A stretch of 64,000 nt of DNA from Leptothermofonsia sichuanensis E412 (GCF_019891175.1 NZ_CP072600.1:1674001-1738000); one strand, 5' to 3'; counted from the stretch's first letter, positions 45,419 through 53,134 are shown. The notes: generated by a model from the sequence alone, not told the origin. Translations and numbers: made by a program.

Positions 45419-46285
45419 ATGACCGACCCTTCCTATTCCCCGCCTAACCGTGAATGGTGGGCACAGCGCTGGATTGACGTATTGGAATCCTTTGGCTGGG
45501 TGCGTCGTTTGGCACGAGCACGAGTTTATGCCCGAGAAGGCAATGTACTGAGCATTGAGTTTAAGGGACCGAAGGTGTTTGCTCTCGTGCAGGGGACTGC
45601 CCCAGAGCCTTACAAAGTGGCGCTTTCGCTTGACCCATTCAGCGATGAACAGTGGGGTTACATTATTGAATCTATGGCAGAGCGAGCCGTCTTTTCTGCC
45701 AAATTGCTGGCCGGGGAAATGCCCCAAACGATTGAAGAAGTGTTTACCGCTAATGGATTGAGCCTGTTCCCCTTCACCAAGTTTGATATTCACAGCAGGT
45801 GTTCCTGCCCTGATCCAGCCAATCCCTGTAAACACATTGGAGCCGTGTATTATTTGCTGGGCGATCGCTTCAGCGAAGATCCCTTTGTCCTGTTCCAATT
45901 GCGCGGTCGAACAAAGGAGCAAATCATCGAGGCATTGCGTCAAATTCGCAGTGAAGGAAGTGGAGAGGGGACAACCCCCAAGCCAGAGGTTGAGGCGTCA
46001 GAAGGGTCCAGACCCAAAACTCCATTTCCAGTGAAAACTGAACAATTCTGGCACTATACCAATCAGATGGAGCCTTCTCTGGTCGTGATTGCGCCTCCCC
46101 CCACCAGTGAAACGGTGCTGGATGTTTTGGGACCAATTCCCTTGAAACCTGGAGAGTCAGGCAGTGCTGCCAGTTCTCAGCCATCGCTGGAAACTGTTAT
46201 GGATTATCTCAAAACGATCTATCAGGCTGCGAGTCAACAGGCGATCACCACTGCCATGAATGGAGAGAGAGGAAGTCAGAATTAA
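45419..46285 (+). CDS. SWIM zinc-finger protein
   Basis: A 288-residue protein from ATG 45419 (MTDPSYSPPNREWWAQRWID). The N-terminus matches proteins that accompany SNF2 helicases in bacteria (SFGWVRRLARARVYAREGNV, then VQGTAPEPYKVALSLDP). The zinc-binding SWIM motif is CSCPDPANPCKHIGAVYYLL (CxCx6-CxH). A variable linker and a short C-terminal helix follow. SWIM proteins bind DNA or proteins. The usual SNF2 partner gene is not in this window. Confidence 0.88.
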   Translation: MTDPSYSPPNREWWAQRWIDVLESFGWVRRLARARVYAREGNVLSIEFKGPKVFALVQGTAPEPYKVALSLDPFSDEQWGYIIESMAERAVFSAKLLAGEMPQTIEEVFTANGLSLFPFTKFDIHSRCSCPDPANPCKHIGAVYYLLGDRFSEDPFVLFQLRGRTKEQIIEALRQIRSEGSGEGTTPKPEVEASEGSRPKTPFPVKTEQFWHYTNQMEPSLVVIAPPPTSETVLDVLGPIPLKPGESGSAASSQPSLETVMDYLKTIYQAASQQAITTAMNGERGSQN

Positions 46286-46353
46286 ACCCTATCTACCCCC
46301 ATCCCATCAGCAGAAAATAAGAGGTTGCCAATTCCAGGCATGAATTACAAAGG

Positions 46354-46446
46354 TATGGCGATCCTATCTGGATTGTGAGAAAGGATTCCCCAGGAATCCT
46401 TTCTCACAAAGCCTCTCACTCTCACAACCGATTTAGGACTGCTATA
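46354..46446. repeat. Hairpin repeat, family 3 (copy 2)
   Basis: It starts TATGGCGATCCTATCTGGA. The perfect 17-base stem TTGTGAGAAAGGATTCC / GGAATCCTTTCTCACAA (46373-46409) follows, then AAGCCTCTCACTCTCACAAC, and it ends GATTTAGGACTGCTATAG. The right end is the inverted counterpart of the left. It lies 108 bases before the cassette boundary at 46554. Confidence 0.8.
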
Positions 46447-46623
46447 GTATGAATCGAAACTCTGTTCTAATTCATGCTGCTATTCCGCAACACAGAAAAT
46501 AAAGCATTGCTGATCAGCGAGATGAAAATTCAACCAAGATCCCTGACTTCTTAGCTGGGCGGCTTGACCAAGCATGTTTCTTGCGTCAGTACCTTCCTAA
46601 ATGTATTCAAATTCGGTGAGACA

Positions 46624-47130
46624 ATGACTGAACTAATTAGCTGCTATGGGTGCGGTGCTTTGGTCAAAGATATCCCTGGAGAGTCACACAAATACATTGG
46701 TGCAAGTGCGGGCTGCTGGGAAGTCTATGGCGAAATTCTTGCTAAAGAATATGGTGAATATGGATACCCTGAAACAGTGCATCGGTTGACAGTGGATACC
46801 TACGCTATTCAACATCCTGGAAAACCCTCACATCAATCCATTCAATCAGTGAATACACACCTGATAAGTCTAAATCTTGTGTTGGAGAAAGGACTAGAAG
46901 GTGCAGAAGCCACACAGGCTATTAGGAAAATTCTAGATTATGCCAGCGAATTTGTATGGCTGGAACCACCTGTCCCGAATGGGCGGATGACGGTGTTGGA
47001 TGTTGTCAGAGCGAAAGATTTTTTAGAGCATCAAGCACTGGTTCAGAAATGGGCAAGAGATGTTTGGAATGCGTGGTCGGTATATCATCACATCGTTCGG
47101 CAACTTGTTAGCTGGTGCAATATTGCCTGA
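46624..47130 (+). CDS. DUF5946 family protein (cassette gene)
   Basis: A 168-residue protein starting MTELISCYGCGALVKDIPG at 46624; the frame is open to 46564 without conserved sequence. The CYGCG pair near the N-terminus and HxTVDTYAIQHPGKPSHQSIQSVNTHLISL, with conserved His residues, are the DUF5946 signature and suggest a bound metal. The C-terminus has VLDVVRAKDFLEHQALVQKWARDVWNAW. The function is unknown. Its base composition is more A/T rich than its neighbours, and it is framed by the attC-like site, so it is probably acquired. Confidence 0.85.
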   Translation: MTELISCYGCGALVKDIPGESHKYIGASAGCWEVYGEILAKEYGEYGYPETVHRLTVDTYAIQHPGKPSHQSIQSVNTHLISLNLVLEKGLEGAEATQAIRKILDYASEFVWLEPPVPNGRMTVLDVVRAKDFLEHQALVQKWARDVWNAWSVYHHIVRQLVSWCNIA

Positions 47131-47137
47131 TCACGCC

Positions 47138-47199
47138 GCCCAACAAGCGCTTGCACCTGACGCCGCTTCGGGGCGCAGGTGAAGCACAAGCCGCTAAAA
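47138..47199 (+). repeat. attC-like recombination site
   Basis: GCCCAAC (47138-47144) fits the R'' consensus RYYYAAC, and GCTAAAA (47193-47199) is a one-mismatch form of the R' consensus GTTRRRY. Between them CTTGCACCTGACGCC and GGCGCAGGTGAAGCACAAG fold into an imperfect stem with unpaired bases on one arm and the loop GCTTCGG, as in integron attC sites. At 62 bases the size is within the known range. The core GACGCCGCTTCG is close to those of classical gene cassettes. Confidence 0.72.
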
Positions 47200-47329
47200 C
47201 TCTGATTGCTAAAGGCTAAACTTGACCAGGAAGTTGGGGATCTGACGGAGATCCTATCCTCTTCACCAGCGCCGGAAATAAACCATGGGCAATGGATAGA
47301 CCAACCATTGTTCCCTGACTTAACATCCC

Positions 47330-48028
47330 TTATTGAGAAGAACGGTTCAGGCTGGAGTCAGTGGGGATACAGAGCAGGTTGTCCCCCTGGGTACGAATCA
47401 TGCCGCGTTGACGAAGCTTGCCCATCAACCGAGTGACTGTGACCCTGGTGGAACCGATCGCACTACCAATCTGGGCGTGGGTTAATGGAAATGGTAAACA
47501 ATAGCCACTGTCTGACGGCTCCCCATACTCTTCGATCAGCAGCGTCAGAAATCCCAACAGACGGTCAATCGTGCGCCGCTGTCCCAGAGTACTGAGCCAG
47601 AGTAGCTTGCGCTGATGTTGATAGCGAAAAGCGTCTAACACTTCCCGGCGAAAGTGGGGCCAGTTATCCAGGTCATGCCAGTACATCCACAAAACAGATG
47701 TCTGATCAACGTGGGCATAGCTTTGCAGGGTAAAGGGGGACTGCGCTACGATCTCGAAGGGTTGTCCAGCCCCAACAAACCCTAAAAATGCCTCTTCCGG
47801 GCTGATCCGAGGTAATCGCGAAGAACTGCTGCCCGTGGCATTGACCTGGGCACTGCCAACCAGACGAACGGCTCCTTTCTGAACCAGGTACAAAAGTCCA
47901 GGTCTTGCTGGGATCTTTTCGTCTTTTGCGAAGGTGCGGACCCGGTAGTGCTCCTGGGACCAATCGATAATTCGCTGCCAGGTCAGAAAAGGACGAGATG
48001 CCTCTGAGTTTGATGATACTGAATACAT
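47330..48028 (-). CDS. Crp/Fnr-family transcription regulator
   Basis: A 232-residue protein. The N-terminal two-thirds form a cNMP-binding-like beta-roll (LYLVQKGAVRLVGSAQVNAT, EEAFLGFVGAGQPFEIV). A dimerisation helix (VLDAFRYQHQRKLLWLSTL, RRTIDRLLGFLTLLIEEYG) leads to a winged helix (LPFPLTHAQIGSAIGSTRVTVTRLMGKLRQRGMI), with the recognition helix around STRVTVTR. The cAMP-contact residues typical of Crp are not evident, so the effector is unknown. The nearby plus-strand frame at 47206-47436 is its shadow. Confidence 0.9.
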   Translation of the reverse strand: MYSVSSNSEASRPFLTWQRIIDWSQEHYRVRTFAKDEKIPARPGLLYLVQKGAVRLVGSAQVNATGSSSSRLPRISPEEAFLGFVGAGQPFEIVAQSPFTLQSYAHVDQTSVLWMYWHDLDNWPHFRREVLDAFRYQHQRKLLWLSTLGQRRTIDRLLGFLTLLIEEYGEPSDSGYCLPFPLTHAQIGSAIGSTRVTVTRLMGKLRQRGMIRTQGDNLLCIPTDSSLNRSSQ

Positions 48029-48118
48029 AGGCGGAGGCTGGGGATTGACGAGTGAACGAGCAAAAACAATCCAAAAAATCTCAATTGTCCAGTGACGAAA
48101 GCTAGATCCGCCATCAAC

Positions 48119-48189
48119 TAAGCCTGTCCGAAAACTACTGGGATTTTCATCCTGGAACTCAGTAGTTCAAAGTCTTCGGAGTGGTTTAA
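48119..48189. repeat. Inverted repeat upstream of the Crp/Fnr gene
   Basis: TAAGCCTGTCCGAA and TTCGGAGTGGTTTA form imperfect ends, with a second stem ACTACTG / CAGTAGT inside. The ends resemble those of family 2, but the interior differs. It sits about 90 bases upstream of the regulator's start. Confidence 0.5.
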
Positions 48190-48328
48190 GGTGAGTGAAT
48201 TGGAAAACCATGTCTCGCCTAGCTCTATCTCTATTTACGTGCTTCAGGATTACATCTAATAAGGATAATCCAAGAAATCCTTTTAGGTGTCAGCAATGTT
48301 TCACATTATCTTGGATGGTCTGTACATT

Positions 48329-48362
48329 GATCTGTGCATCAGACAGATCTGTGCATCAGACA
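48329..48362. repeat. Perfect 17-base tandem duplication
   Basis: GATCTGTGCATCAGACA occurs twice head to tail about 90 bases upstream of the DALR-domain gene. It contains a possible binding half-site (TCTGTGCATCAGACA is partly palindromic). The remaining gap 48029-48453 contains no gene that I can support. Confidence 0.7.
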
Positions 48363-48453
48363 GTCTCTGGCGGGGGCAAACCATTACGGTCAGGGCTTAT
48401 TCTTTTATTATAGGTTAAGTATTCAATCATAAATCGAATACCTGAGCAACAGA

Positions 48454-49458
48454 ATGCTGACGCCGCTGTTAATGTTACAAATTAGACTATCGCAGTCACT
48501 CTGTCTACAGGGGGATTTTGGAAAAGCATCTTATATTTCTCGTCGCATTTCTACAGATGGTGGGCTTCAGGATTTCCGATTAATCCCCGCAGAGATTCCG
48601 TTCAAGCGTGTTAGAGATGCCAGTCGGATTCTCTACTCAACGGCGATCGCCCACAAACTGGCAGCACGGTCTTCCCTGACACCAGCCCAAATTACGGGTT
48701 ACATTCTTAATTCAGTATCAAATAATACACTCAAACTCCAGGATATTGGCGCCTTCGTTTCTCTTTCCGAAACAGCATCCAAAACTCTATTAGAACCCTT
48801 ACTTCAGGATGGAACTTTTCAGGCAACCCATTCCGGGTTGATCCAGGTTGAATTGAGCGATCGGGCGATCGCAGGGTGGCTGAATTGGATCATTCATCAA
48901 TGGGGAGCAGGGCAGTTGTGGGAAAAAGGGGAAGGATGGCAGGTCAACATAGCCCGGATGGATAGGCGGCATGGTGAACGTACGGAAAGGTGGAAAAACT
49001 GCGAAGCAGAAACGTTTGCCATGCAACAGACCTATGCCCGGTGCTGCTCACTTTTACAGATGGCCCATCGGGAAGGCGTTATTACCCTGAGTCAGCCAGA
49101 TGCGGCTCCGGCCTTGTGGCAGTTTATGGTTCCAGCCTGGATTCCGTGGCTGGATGGAAACATTCAATTGCGGTTGAGCCATCCATCAGAACGCTCTCTA
49201 ATTGGGCAGTTCTTCAAAGTCCTCGATGCAACTGGTGACGGGTCATCCCAGCGCTCCTGGAATGATTGTTTTTGCCTGGCACAGCAGGTCTGCCAGGGTT
49301 TTCAGGCATTTCATCGCGATCGCCCCATCTGGCATAACATCATCGAGCAATCGTTTGATCTGGCACATGCCCAATTTGGATTAGTTATGGTAACTCAGCG
49401 AGTCCTTTACCACCTGCTCAATCAGCTTATGAATATAAGCACGCCATCAGAGCTATAG
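48454..49458 (+). CDS. DALR anticodon-binding-domain protein (stand-alone)
   Basis: A 334-residue soluble protein. The C-terminal half has features of the DALR all-helical anticodon-binding domain of arginyl-tRNA synthetase (EAETFAMQQTYARCCSLLQMA, and the closing LAHAQFGLVMVTQRVLYHLLNQLMNIS). The N-terminal part contains ASRILYSTAIAHKLAARSSLTPAQI. There is no synthetase catalytic domain (no HIGH or KMSKS), so it is a free-standing paralogue of unknown function. The last codons and the TAG stop overlap the family 3 repeat copy 3. Confidence 0.6.
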   Translation: MLTPLLMLQIRLSQSLCLQGDFGKASYISRRISTDGGLQDFRLIPAEIPFKRVRDASRILYSTAIAHKLAARSSLTPAQITGYILNSVSNNTLKLQDIGAFVSLSETASKTLLEPLLQDGTFQATHSGLIQVELSDRAIAGWLNWIIHQWGAGQLWEKGEGWQVNIARMDRRHGERTERWKNCEAETFAMQQTYARCCSLLQMAHREGVITLSQPDAAPALWQFMVPAWIPWLDGNIQLRLSHPSERSLIGQFFKVLDATGDGSSQRSWNDCFCLAQQVCQGFQAFHRDRPIWHNIIEQSFDLAHAQFGLVMVTQRVLYHLLNQLMNISTPSEL

Positions 49459-49547
49459 CGATCCCATCTGGATTGTGAGCAAGGATTCCTGGGGAATCCT
49501 TGCTCACAAAGCCTCTCACTCTCACAACTGATTTAGGACTGCTATAT
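49454..49547. repeat. Hairpin repeat, family 3 (copy 3)
   Basis: TATAGCGATCCCATCTGGAT opens it, the stem TTGTGAGCAAGGATTCC / GGAATCCTTGCTCACAA is at 49473-49509, and GATTTAGGACTGCTATA closes it. Relative to copy 2, one base in each arm has changed so that pairing is kept (A to C against T to G). The stop codon of the preceding gene (49456-49458) lies inside the left end. Confidence 0.8.
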
Positions 49548-49689
49548 AAACCGAGAGGAATTTTCAATTTTCTACCATCTGAGATTGGTTGCCCTATTCC
49601 CCAAAGACAAATAACTTTTTTTGATTGAAGAAAGGGTGACAAACCCGAGCAGGTCAGATATATTTGAATCGTGTGAGGAGCGAACCAGC

Positions 49690-49739
49690 AAGGACACCGA
49701 GACGAAACACGGCAAGTCGTCGGTGTCCTTTCTGATTTT
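49690..49739 (+). terminator. Strong hairpin terminator, possibly of a small RNA
   Basis: AAGGACACCGA pairs with TCGGTGTCCTT, extended inward by ACGA / TCGT, and TCTGATTTTA follows. It lies 230 bases past the DALR gene and is followed by the convergent HAD gene. The intervening 49548-49689 stretch has no open frame, so an independent small RNA ending here is possible. Confidence 0.6.
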
Positions 49740-49793
49740 AAAGCTTGTTGTTCTTTAAAAATGAGAATTCCCCCAGGGGAACTGTGGTAGCCC

Positions 49794-50702
49794 TCACAGG
49801 AGGAACTCTGCGATCGCAACGGCTGCCCCATCGTACTCAACACTGGGGGCGACCCAATCTGCTCTCGATTGGACTTCTGACGGGGCGTTGCCCATCGCCA
49901 CTCCAATGCCCGCATATTCAATCATCTCTAAGTCATTAAAGTTGTCTCCAATTGCCATCACGTTTTCTGCCTGGATTCCCAGATGTTCTTCCGCCAGGTA
50001 ACTGACGGCAGTTCCCTTGTTTACCTTAGGGTGGGTGGCTTCAAAGAAAGTGGCAACAGAGGTTGTGAGATAAAGTTCGGCAGGGGTATAGCGCTGCCGC
50101 AAACTCTTCAACAAGTTGTTGATCATAACCGGATCATCGGTCAGTGCCAGCACTTTAGTCGGTTCAGTATCCAGAGTATTCCGTAGATCGCCAACTGGAA
50201 TTGGTTTGACGGTTGAGCGAGAAACGTACTCTTCGGTTGCTGAGGTTATTTCCCGCACATACAACTGATCATTGATGTAAAAATGAACAGAGAGCGCAGC
50301 TCGCCACTCTGGTTGCTCAAAATAATCCAACAATTCTGACGCCAGATGCCGGGGCACAGTCCAATGTCGATGCACCGTGTTGGTTGCCGGGTCTTTGACA
50401 AGTGCTCCCTGGTAGGTCATCAGTGGCAGGGTAGCACCAATTTCGTGGTGAAATCGCAGGGCAGACTGGTACATGCGCCCGGTTGCGATCGCGACCTGAA
50501 TTCCCTTTGCCTGAACAGCCTGAACAGCCTGTTTGACTGGTTCTCTAACCTGGTTATCAACGCCTGCAATTGTCCCGTCAATATCCAGCACCAGCAATTG
50601 AATATTCCGGGAGGACAACCCGGCAGAATAGGAAGGAGAAGGCTTGGAATTCATTGGAGTGGGTTGGAATTGATTGGAAAAGATGTTGTTTTTTTCAGTC
50701 AT
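49794..50702 (-). CDS. Cof-type HAD-IIB hydrolase (sugar- or cofactor-phosphatase)
   Basis: About 302 residues from ATG 50702 (MTEKNNIFSNQFQ); a start at 50741 is also open. The HAD core is LLVLDIDGTIAG (nucleophile Asp), VAIATGRMYQSAL (motif II Thr) and VMAIGDNFNDLEMIEYAG (motif IV). The cap carries HFYINDQLYVREI. KGTAVSYLAEEHLGI has the motif III Lys. Cof-type enzymes dephosphorylate sugar phosphates, FMN or PLP; the substrate is not predictable from this. Confidence 0.92.
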   Translation of the reverse strand: MTEKNNIFSNQFQPTPMNSKPSPSYSAGLSSRNIQLLVLDIDGTIAGVDNQVREPVKQAVQAVQAKGIQVAIATGRMYQSALRFHHEIGATLPLMTYQGALVKDPATNTVHRHWTVPRHLASELLDYFEQPEWRAALSVHFYINDQLYVREITSATEEYVSRSTVKPIPVGDLRNTLDTEPTKVLALTDDPVMINNLLKSLRQRYTPAELYLTTSVATFFEATHPKVNKGTAVSYLAEEHLGIQAENVMAIGDNFNDLEMIEYAGIGVAMGNAPSEVQSRADWVAPSVEYDGAAVAIAEFLL

Positions 50703-50766
50703 AAATGGATTAATTTGCGTGCATTCCTCAAGGGACAGCACATAATGTGGAAGCAGATCTCATGCG

Positions 50767-51666
50767 ATGGGAGCCATGTCAGAGGCACAGGGTCGTCGTC
50801 GGGCAAGTCGTCAGGTATTGCTGGCATCACTATGGATGACATTGCTTGTCTTAGCTGTCAAGGTTTGGATTGGATGGGTAACCCAGTCATTGAGCCTGGT
50901 AGCAGAGTCACTGCATACCTTGATTGACAGCTTTAGCATTCTTTTAAGTGTGATTTCCATTTCTTCGATGGGGTCTTCTGGACGTGAAGTCTGGGGACAT
51001 GGCAGGCTAGAAGCCACAATGGCACTAATGCTGGTGGCATTTCTAGGATTTGCCTGTCTGAACTTATTGGCAATATCGGCTGGTCAGTTGGAAGCGATTG
51101 TCTCCAATAGTCCAGAATTGCTCTCGGTTCGGATCAACCCACCGTTACTTCAGGTGCTTGCCGTGGTAATGGCAATCAGTTTCTGTATAGCATCCTTTGA
51201 GCTTTATCAGGCAAGAGTGTTGGAAAGCACAGCCCTCCGGTTCAATGCTAACCACCTGTTGCAGGACTCCTGGCTCATGATTTTAGTCCTGGCAGGGTTG
51301 GTTGGGGTATGGCGTGGCTACACCTGGATTGACCCCGTACTGGCAATGGTAATGGTCGTGGCAGCCGCCATTAGCTGTTGGCGAGTCTTTAACCGGCAAT
51401 TGCCTTCACTCATGCGGCAGATCGCGATCGCCCCAGAAGCCCTGGCCCAGACAATTCACCAGGTAGAAGGAATCACCCACTGTTACGCCATTCAGTCCCG
51501 TGGAATTGTAGGTCGGCAGGTGTTTGTAGAAATGCGTCTGATCCTGCACCCAGAATGTATGGGCATCGCCCGCACGATCGCCGAACGGGTAGAACGGGTC
51601 ATTCGGGAACGCTATGGTCCTGCTAGAGTTGTCATTTACATCGATAGCAATGAACAGAAAGGATAA
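50767..51666 (+). CDS. Cation diffusion facilitator transporter
   Basis: A 299-residue membrane protein with about five or six helices. ATG 50767 or 50776 may be the start. The metal site on helix 2 appears in SLVAESLHTLIDSFSILLSV (Glu/His/Asp). Helices 4-5 contain ARVLESTALRFNANHLLQDSWLMILV, with the second half of the site around ANHLLQD. A cytoplasmic C-terminal domain follows (QVEGITHCYAIQSRGIVGRQVFVEMRLIL). CDF proteins export Zn, Mn, Fe or Co with proton exchange. The metal cannot be inferred. Confidence 0.9.
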   Translation: MGAMSEAQGRRRASRQVLLASLWMTLLVLAVKVWIGWVTQSLSLVAESLHTLIDSFSILLSVISISSMGSSGREVWGHGRLEATMALMLVAFLGFACLNLLAISAGQLEAIVSNSPELLSVRINPPLLQVLAVVMAISFCIASFELYQARVLESTALRFNANHLLQDSWLMILVLAGLVGVWRGYTWIDPVLAMVMVVAAAISCWRVFNRQLPSLMRQIAIAPEALAQTIHQVEGITHCYAIQSRGIVGRQVFVEMRLILHPECMGIARTIAERVERVIRERYGPARVVIYIDSNEQKG

Positions 51667-51692
51667 TGGGTATTTAAGAAAAACCGCGTTTA

Positions 51693-51827
51693 GAAACTGT
51701 TTGTAAACTAGTGTTAAAACCGTCCAGGCGTTTGCAACTCAAAGGTTTCGAGGTTCAGATTATTTGTTCTGGAAAACCTCGAATTCCTCGCTTATCAAGG
51801 CGTTTATATTTATTTACAAACAGTTTC
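51693..51827. repeat. MITE-like element with 15-base perfect terminal inverted repeats
   Basis: GAAACTGTTTGTAAA (51693-51707) and TTTACAAACAGTTTC (51813-51827) are exact inverted repeats 135 bases end to end. A second stem lies inside (CGAGGTT / AACCTCG at about 51750-51782). Flanks AAGAAAAACCGCGTT and AAGAGAAACCCCGTT are near-direct repeats. No coding frame is present. It occupies most of the 51667-51986 gap. Confidence 0.65.
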
Positions 51828-51986
51828 TTAAGAGAAACCCCGTTGCTAACTACGGATCTCTCAGGTTTGGCTTCTCTCCTGCTGGTTGCCCAATTTCCCA
51901 AAATCATTGGTATCCAGTGGAACTTATCACCTCTAAAATAATTCAAAGCTTATAGAAGAATCTTGTACGTGCTAATTGTGTTCGGT

Positions 51987-52505
51987 ATGCGCTCAACAAT
52001 GATGAAAACTCTGAATCGTTCCCTGGGAAGCCGCTTCCCGATGAAATTGATGAAACCGTTTGTAACGCTCCAGCCCGCATTGTCGCGTTTGGGGGTGGTA
52101 GGGCTACTGGCTACTGCCAGCCTGCTTTCGGGGATCACCATACCCGTAACCCGTCACGCCGTCAATCCACTTTCAAGTGCTGCCTATGCTCAGGATGACC
52201 CTGCGGTTGCCAGCTACGCGAACGCGGCTTACCAGATTGAGCGCCTGCGTCAAAGGCGATTTAGCGAAGCCAAAAGGGAATTTCCGGGGGGCAATGTGCC
52301 TGCCAACGTTTGCCAGCAGGCAAGCATTCCTGCCACTGTGCGCAGTATTTGTGATCAATTCATGAATGAATCGGCTGAGATCATCAAAAGCAATGGCATG
52401 TCCGTATCTCAGTTCAACGAGATCACTCGCCGCAAGGGGAATGACCCTGCCCTGCAGCAGCAAATTGACACCGAACTACTACGAATTCAAAAGAAGGCTC
52501 CTTAG
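51987..52505 (+). CDS. DUF4168 family secreted protein
   Basis: About 172 residues. The start is uncertain: ATG 51987 or 51999, with a TTG frame to 51963. A long N-terminal hydrophobic segment (GVVGLLATASLLSGITIPV) serves as a signal peptide, with AYAQD as the likely cleavage site. The mature part matches DUF4168: VASYANAAYQIERLRQRRFSEAK, then ICDQFMNESAEIIKSNGMSVSQFNEITRR and DPALQQQIDTELLRIQ. Mainly helical, function unknown, probably periplasmic or extracellular. Confidence 0.8.
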   Translation: MRSTMMKTLNRSLGSRFPMKLMKPFVTLQPALSRLGVVGLLATASLLSGITIPVTRHAVNPLSSAAYAQDDPAVASYANAAYQIERLRQRRFSEAKREFPGGNVPANVCQQASIPATVRSICDQFMNESAEIIKSNGMSVSQFNEITRRKGNDPALQQQIDTELLRIQKKAP

Positions 52506-52575
52506 GAGATTTCCACACCAGAAGATACCAGCATCGGGCAGCATAGATTACGCCACGCTTTAGCCCAGTCTTCGG

Positions 52576-52696
52576 AGCGTGGATGAAATAAACTGAAGAA
52601 CCTGAGACCTTACCACAGAGGCACAGAGAACACAGAGCCATCCCTTTGTGTCCTCAGATTCTCTGTTTAAAGCCTCAGGTTATAAGATTCGTGTTA
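52576..52696. repeat. Interspersed inverted repeat, family 1 (copy F)
   Basis: GGAGCGTGGATGAAATAAAC, CTTACCACAGAGGCACAGAG, and the end CTCAGGTTATAAGATTC. The right inner arm has decayed (GATTCTCTGTTTAAAG). It lies between the DUF4168 gene and the ASCH remnant. Confidence 0.65.
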
Positions 52697-52720
52697 TGTG
52701 GCTGCAACCAGGATGACTTG

Positions 52721-52910
52721 ATGCTCTTTCGAAATGAAGCCCTTGAGGGTATACGCACAGGCACCATTACGTTGGCGTTCAGGCGCTGGTGGACCATCTG
52801 TGTGAACGGATAACACATTGCTGACACCTGTCGGGCAACTCAGCATAAGGGCTGTTGATCCGACCGTGCCTCGGTTTCAATGGAAGATCTGCGTTCAAGC
52901 ATAACCAGAC
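52721..52910 (+). pseudogene. ASCH-domain protein remnant, frameshifted
   Basis: From ATG 52721 the frame reads MLFRNEALEGIRTGTITLAF then RRW, typical of the start of ASCH-domain proteins, and stops at 52813. The next family-like stretch, TLLTPVGQLSIRAVDPT, is in the +1 frame (about 52806-52865). A third, ASVSMEDLRSSI, returns to the first frame (about 52870-52905). Two frameshifts are thus needed to make one protein. Beyond 52910 I cannot follow it. ASCH proteins bind RNA or modified nucleotides. The rest of 52911-53062 holds no supported gene. Confidence 0.5.
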
Positions 52911-53062
52911 ATTCTCGTTTCAGGTTGCAACCGTTGACCAGGATGAAACAGATCGCTACTGGAACAGAATTGTCGGCAATATGGCGGCCAGGAGAGTGCC
53001 TGCGGCTGGTGCAAGGACAAGTAGGGGATGTCGTAATAGTGATGGCGATAACAACCTGCAAT

Positions 53063-53100
53063 GGAAAAGGCTCCCACTTTCATGGGAGCCTTAAAATTTT
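53063..53100 (-). terminator. Rho-independent terminator of psbDC
   Basis: On the minus strand AAGGCTCCCA and TGGGAGCCTT form a 10-base perfect stem with a 6-base loop, followed by TTCC and preceded by an A/T run (AAAATTTTAA). It lies 35-70 bases after the psbC stop. Confidence 0.85.
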
Positions 53101-53134
53101 ATAGCTCTTCGCCGAAGCCAGTTGAACCTAGACC

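Larger units (their letters stand above)
46554..47199 (+). mobile_element. Single integron-cassette-like unit carrying a DUF5946 gene
   Basis: The unit starts at GCTGGGCGGC (46554) and ends at the attC-like site (47138-47199). The left end is complementary to the attC R'' arm with extension (46554-46567 against 47131-47144, 12 of 14 positions), which is what a circularised cassette must show. Cleaving both at G|CT gives an excised circle of about 639 bases and an inferred empty site ...CTTCTTAG|CTAAAACTC.... Only one gene is inside. No integron integrase gene and no second attC are in the window. Confidence 0.65.

Noticed and set aside
47206-47436. A 76-codon frame just after the attC-like site
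   Set aside because: Its second half is antisense to the well-supported Crp/Fnr gene, and its sequence shows no family features.
52855-53104. Overlapping frames of 60-80 codons between the ASCH remnant and the psbC terminator
   Set aside because: Three frames on two strands are open by chance in a decayed region. None continues a known domain and the longest runs into the terminator.
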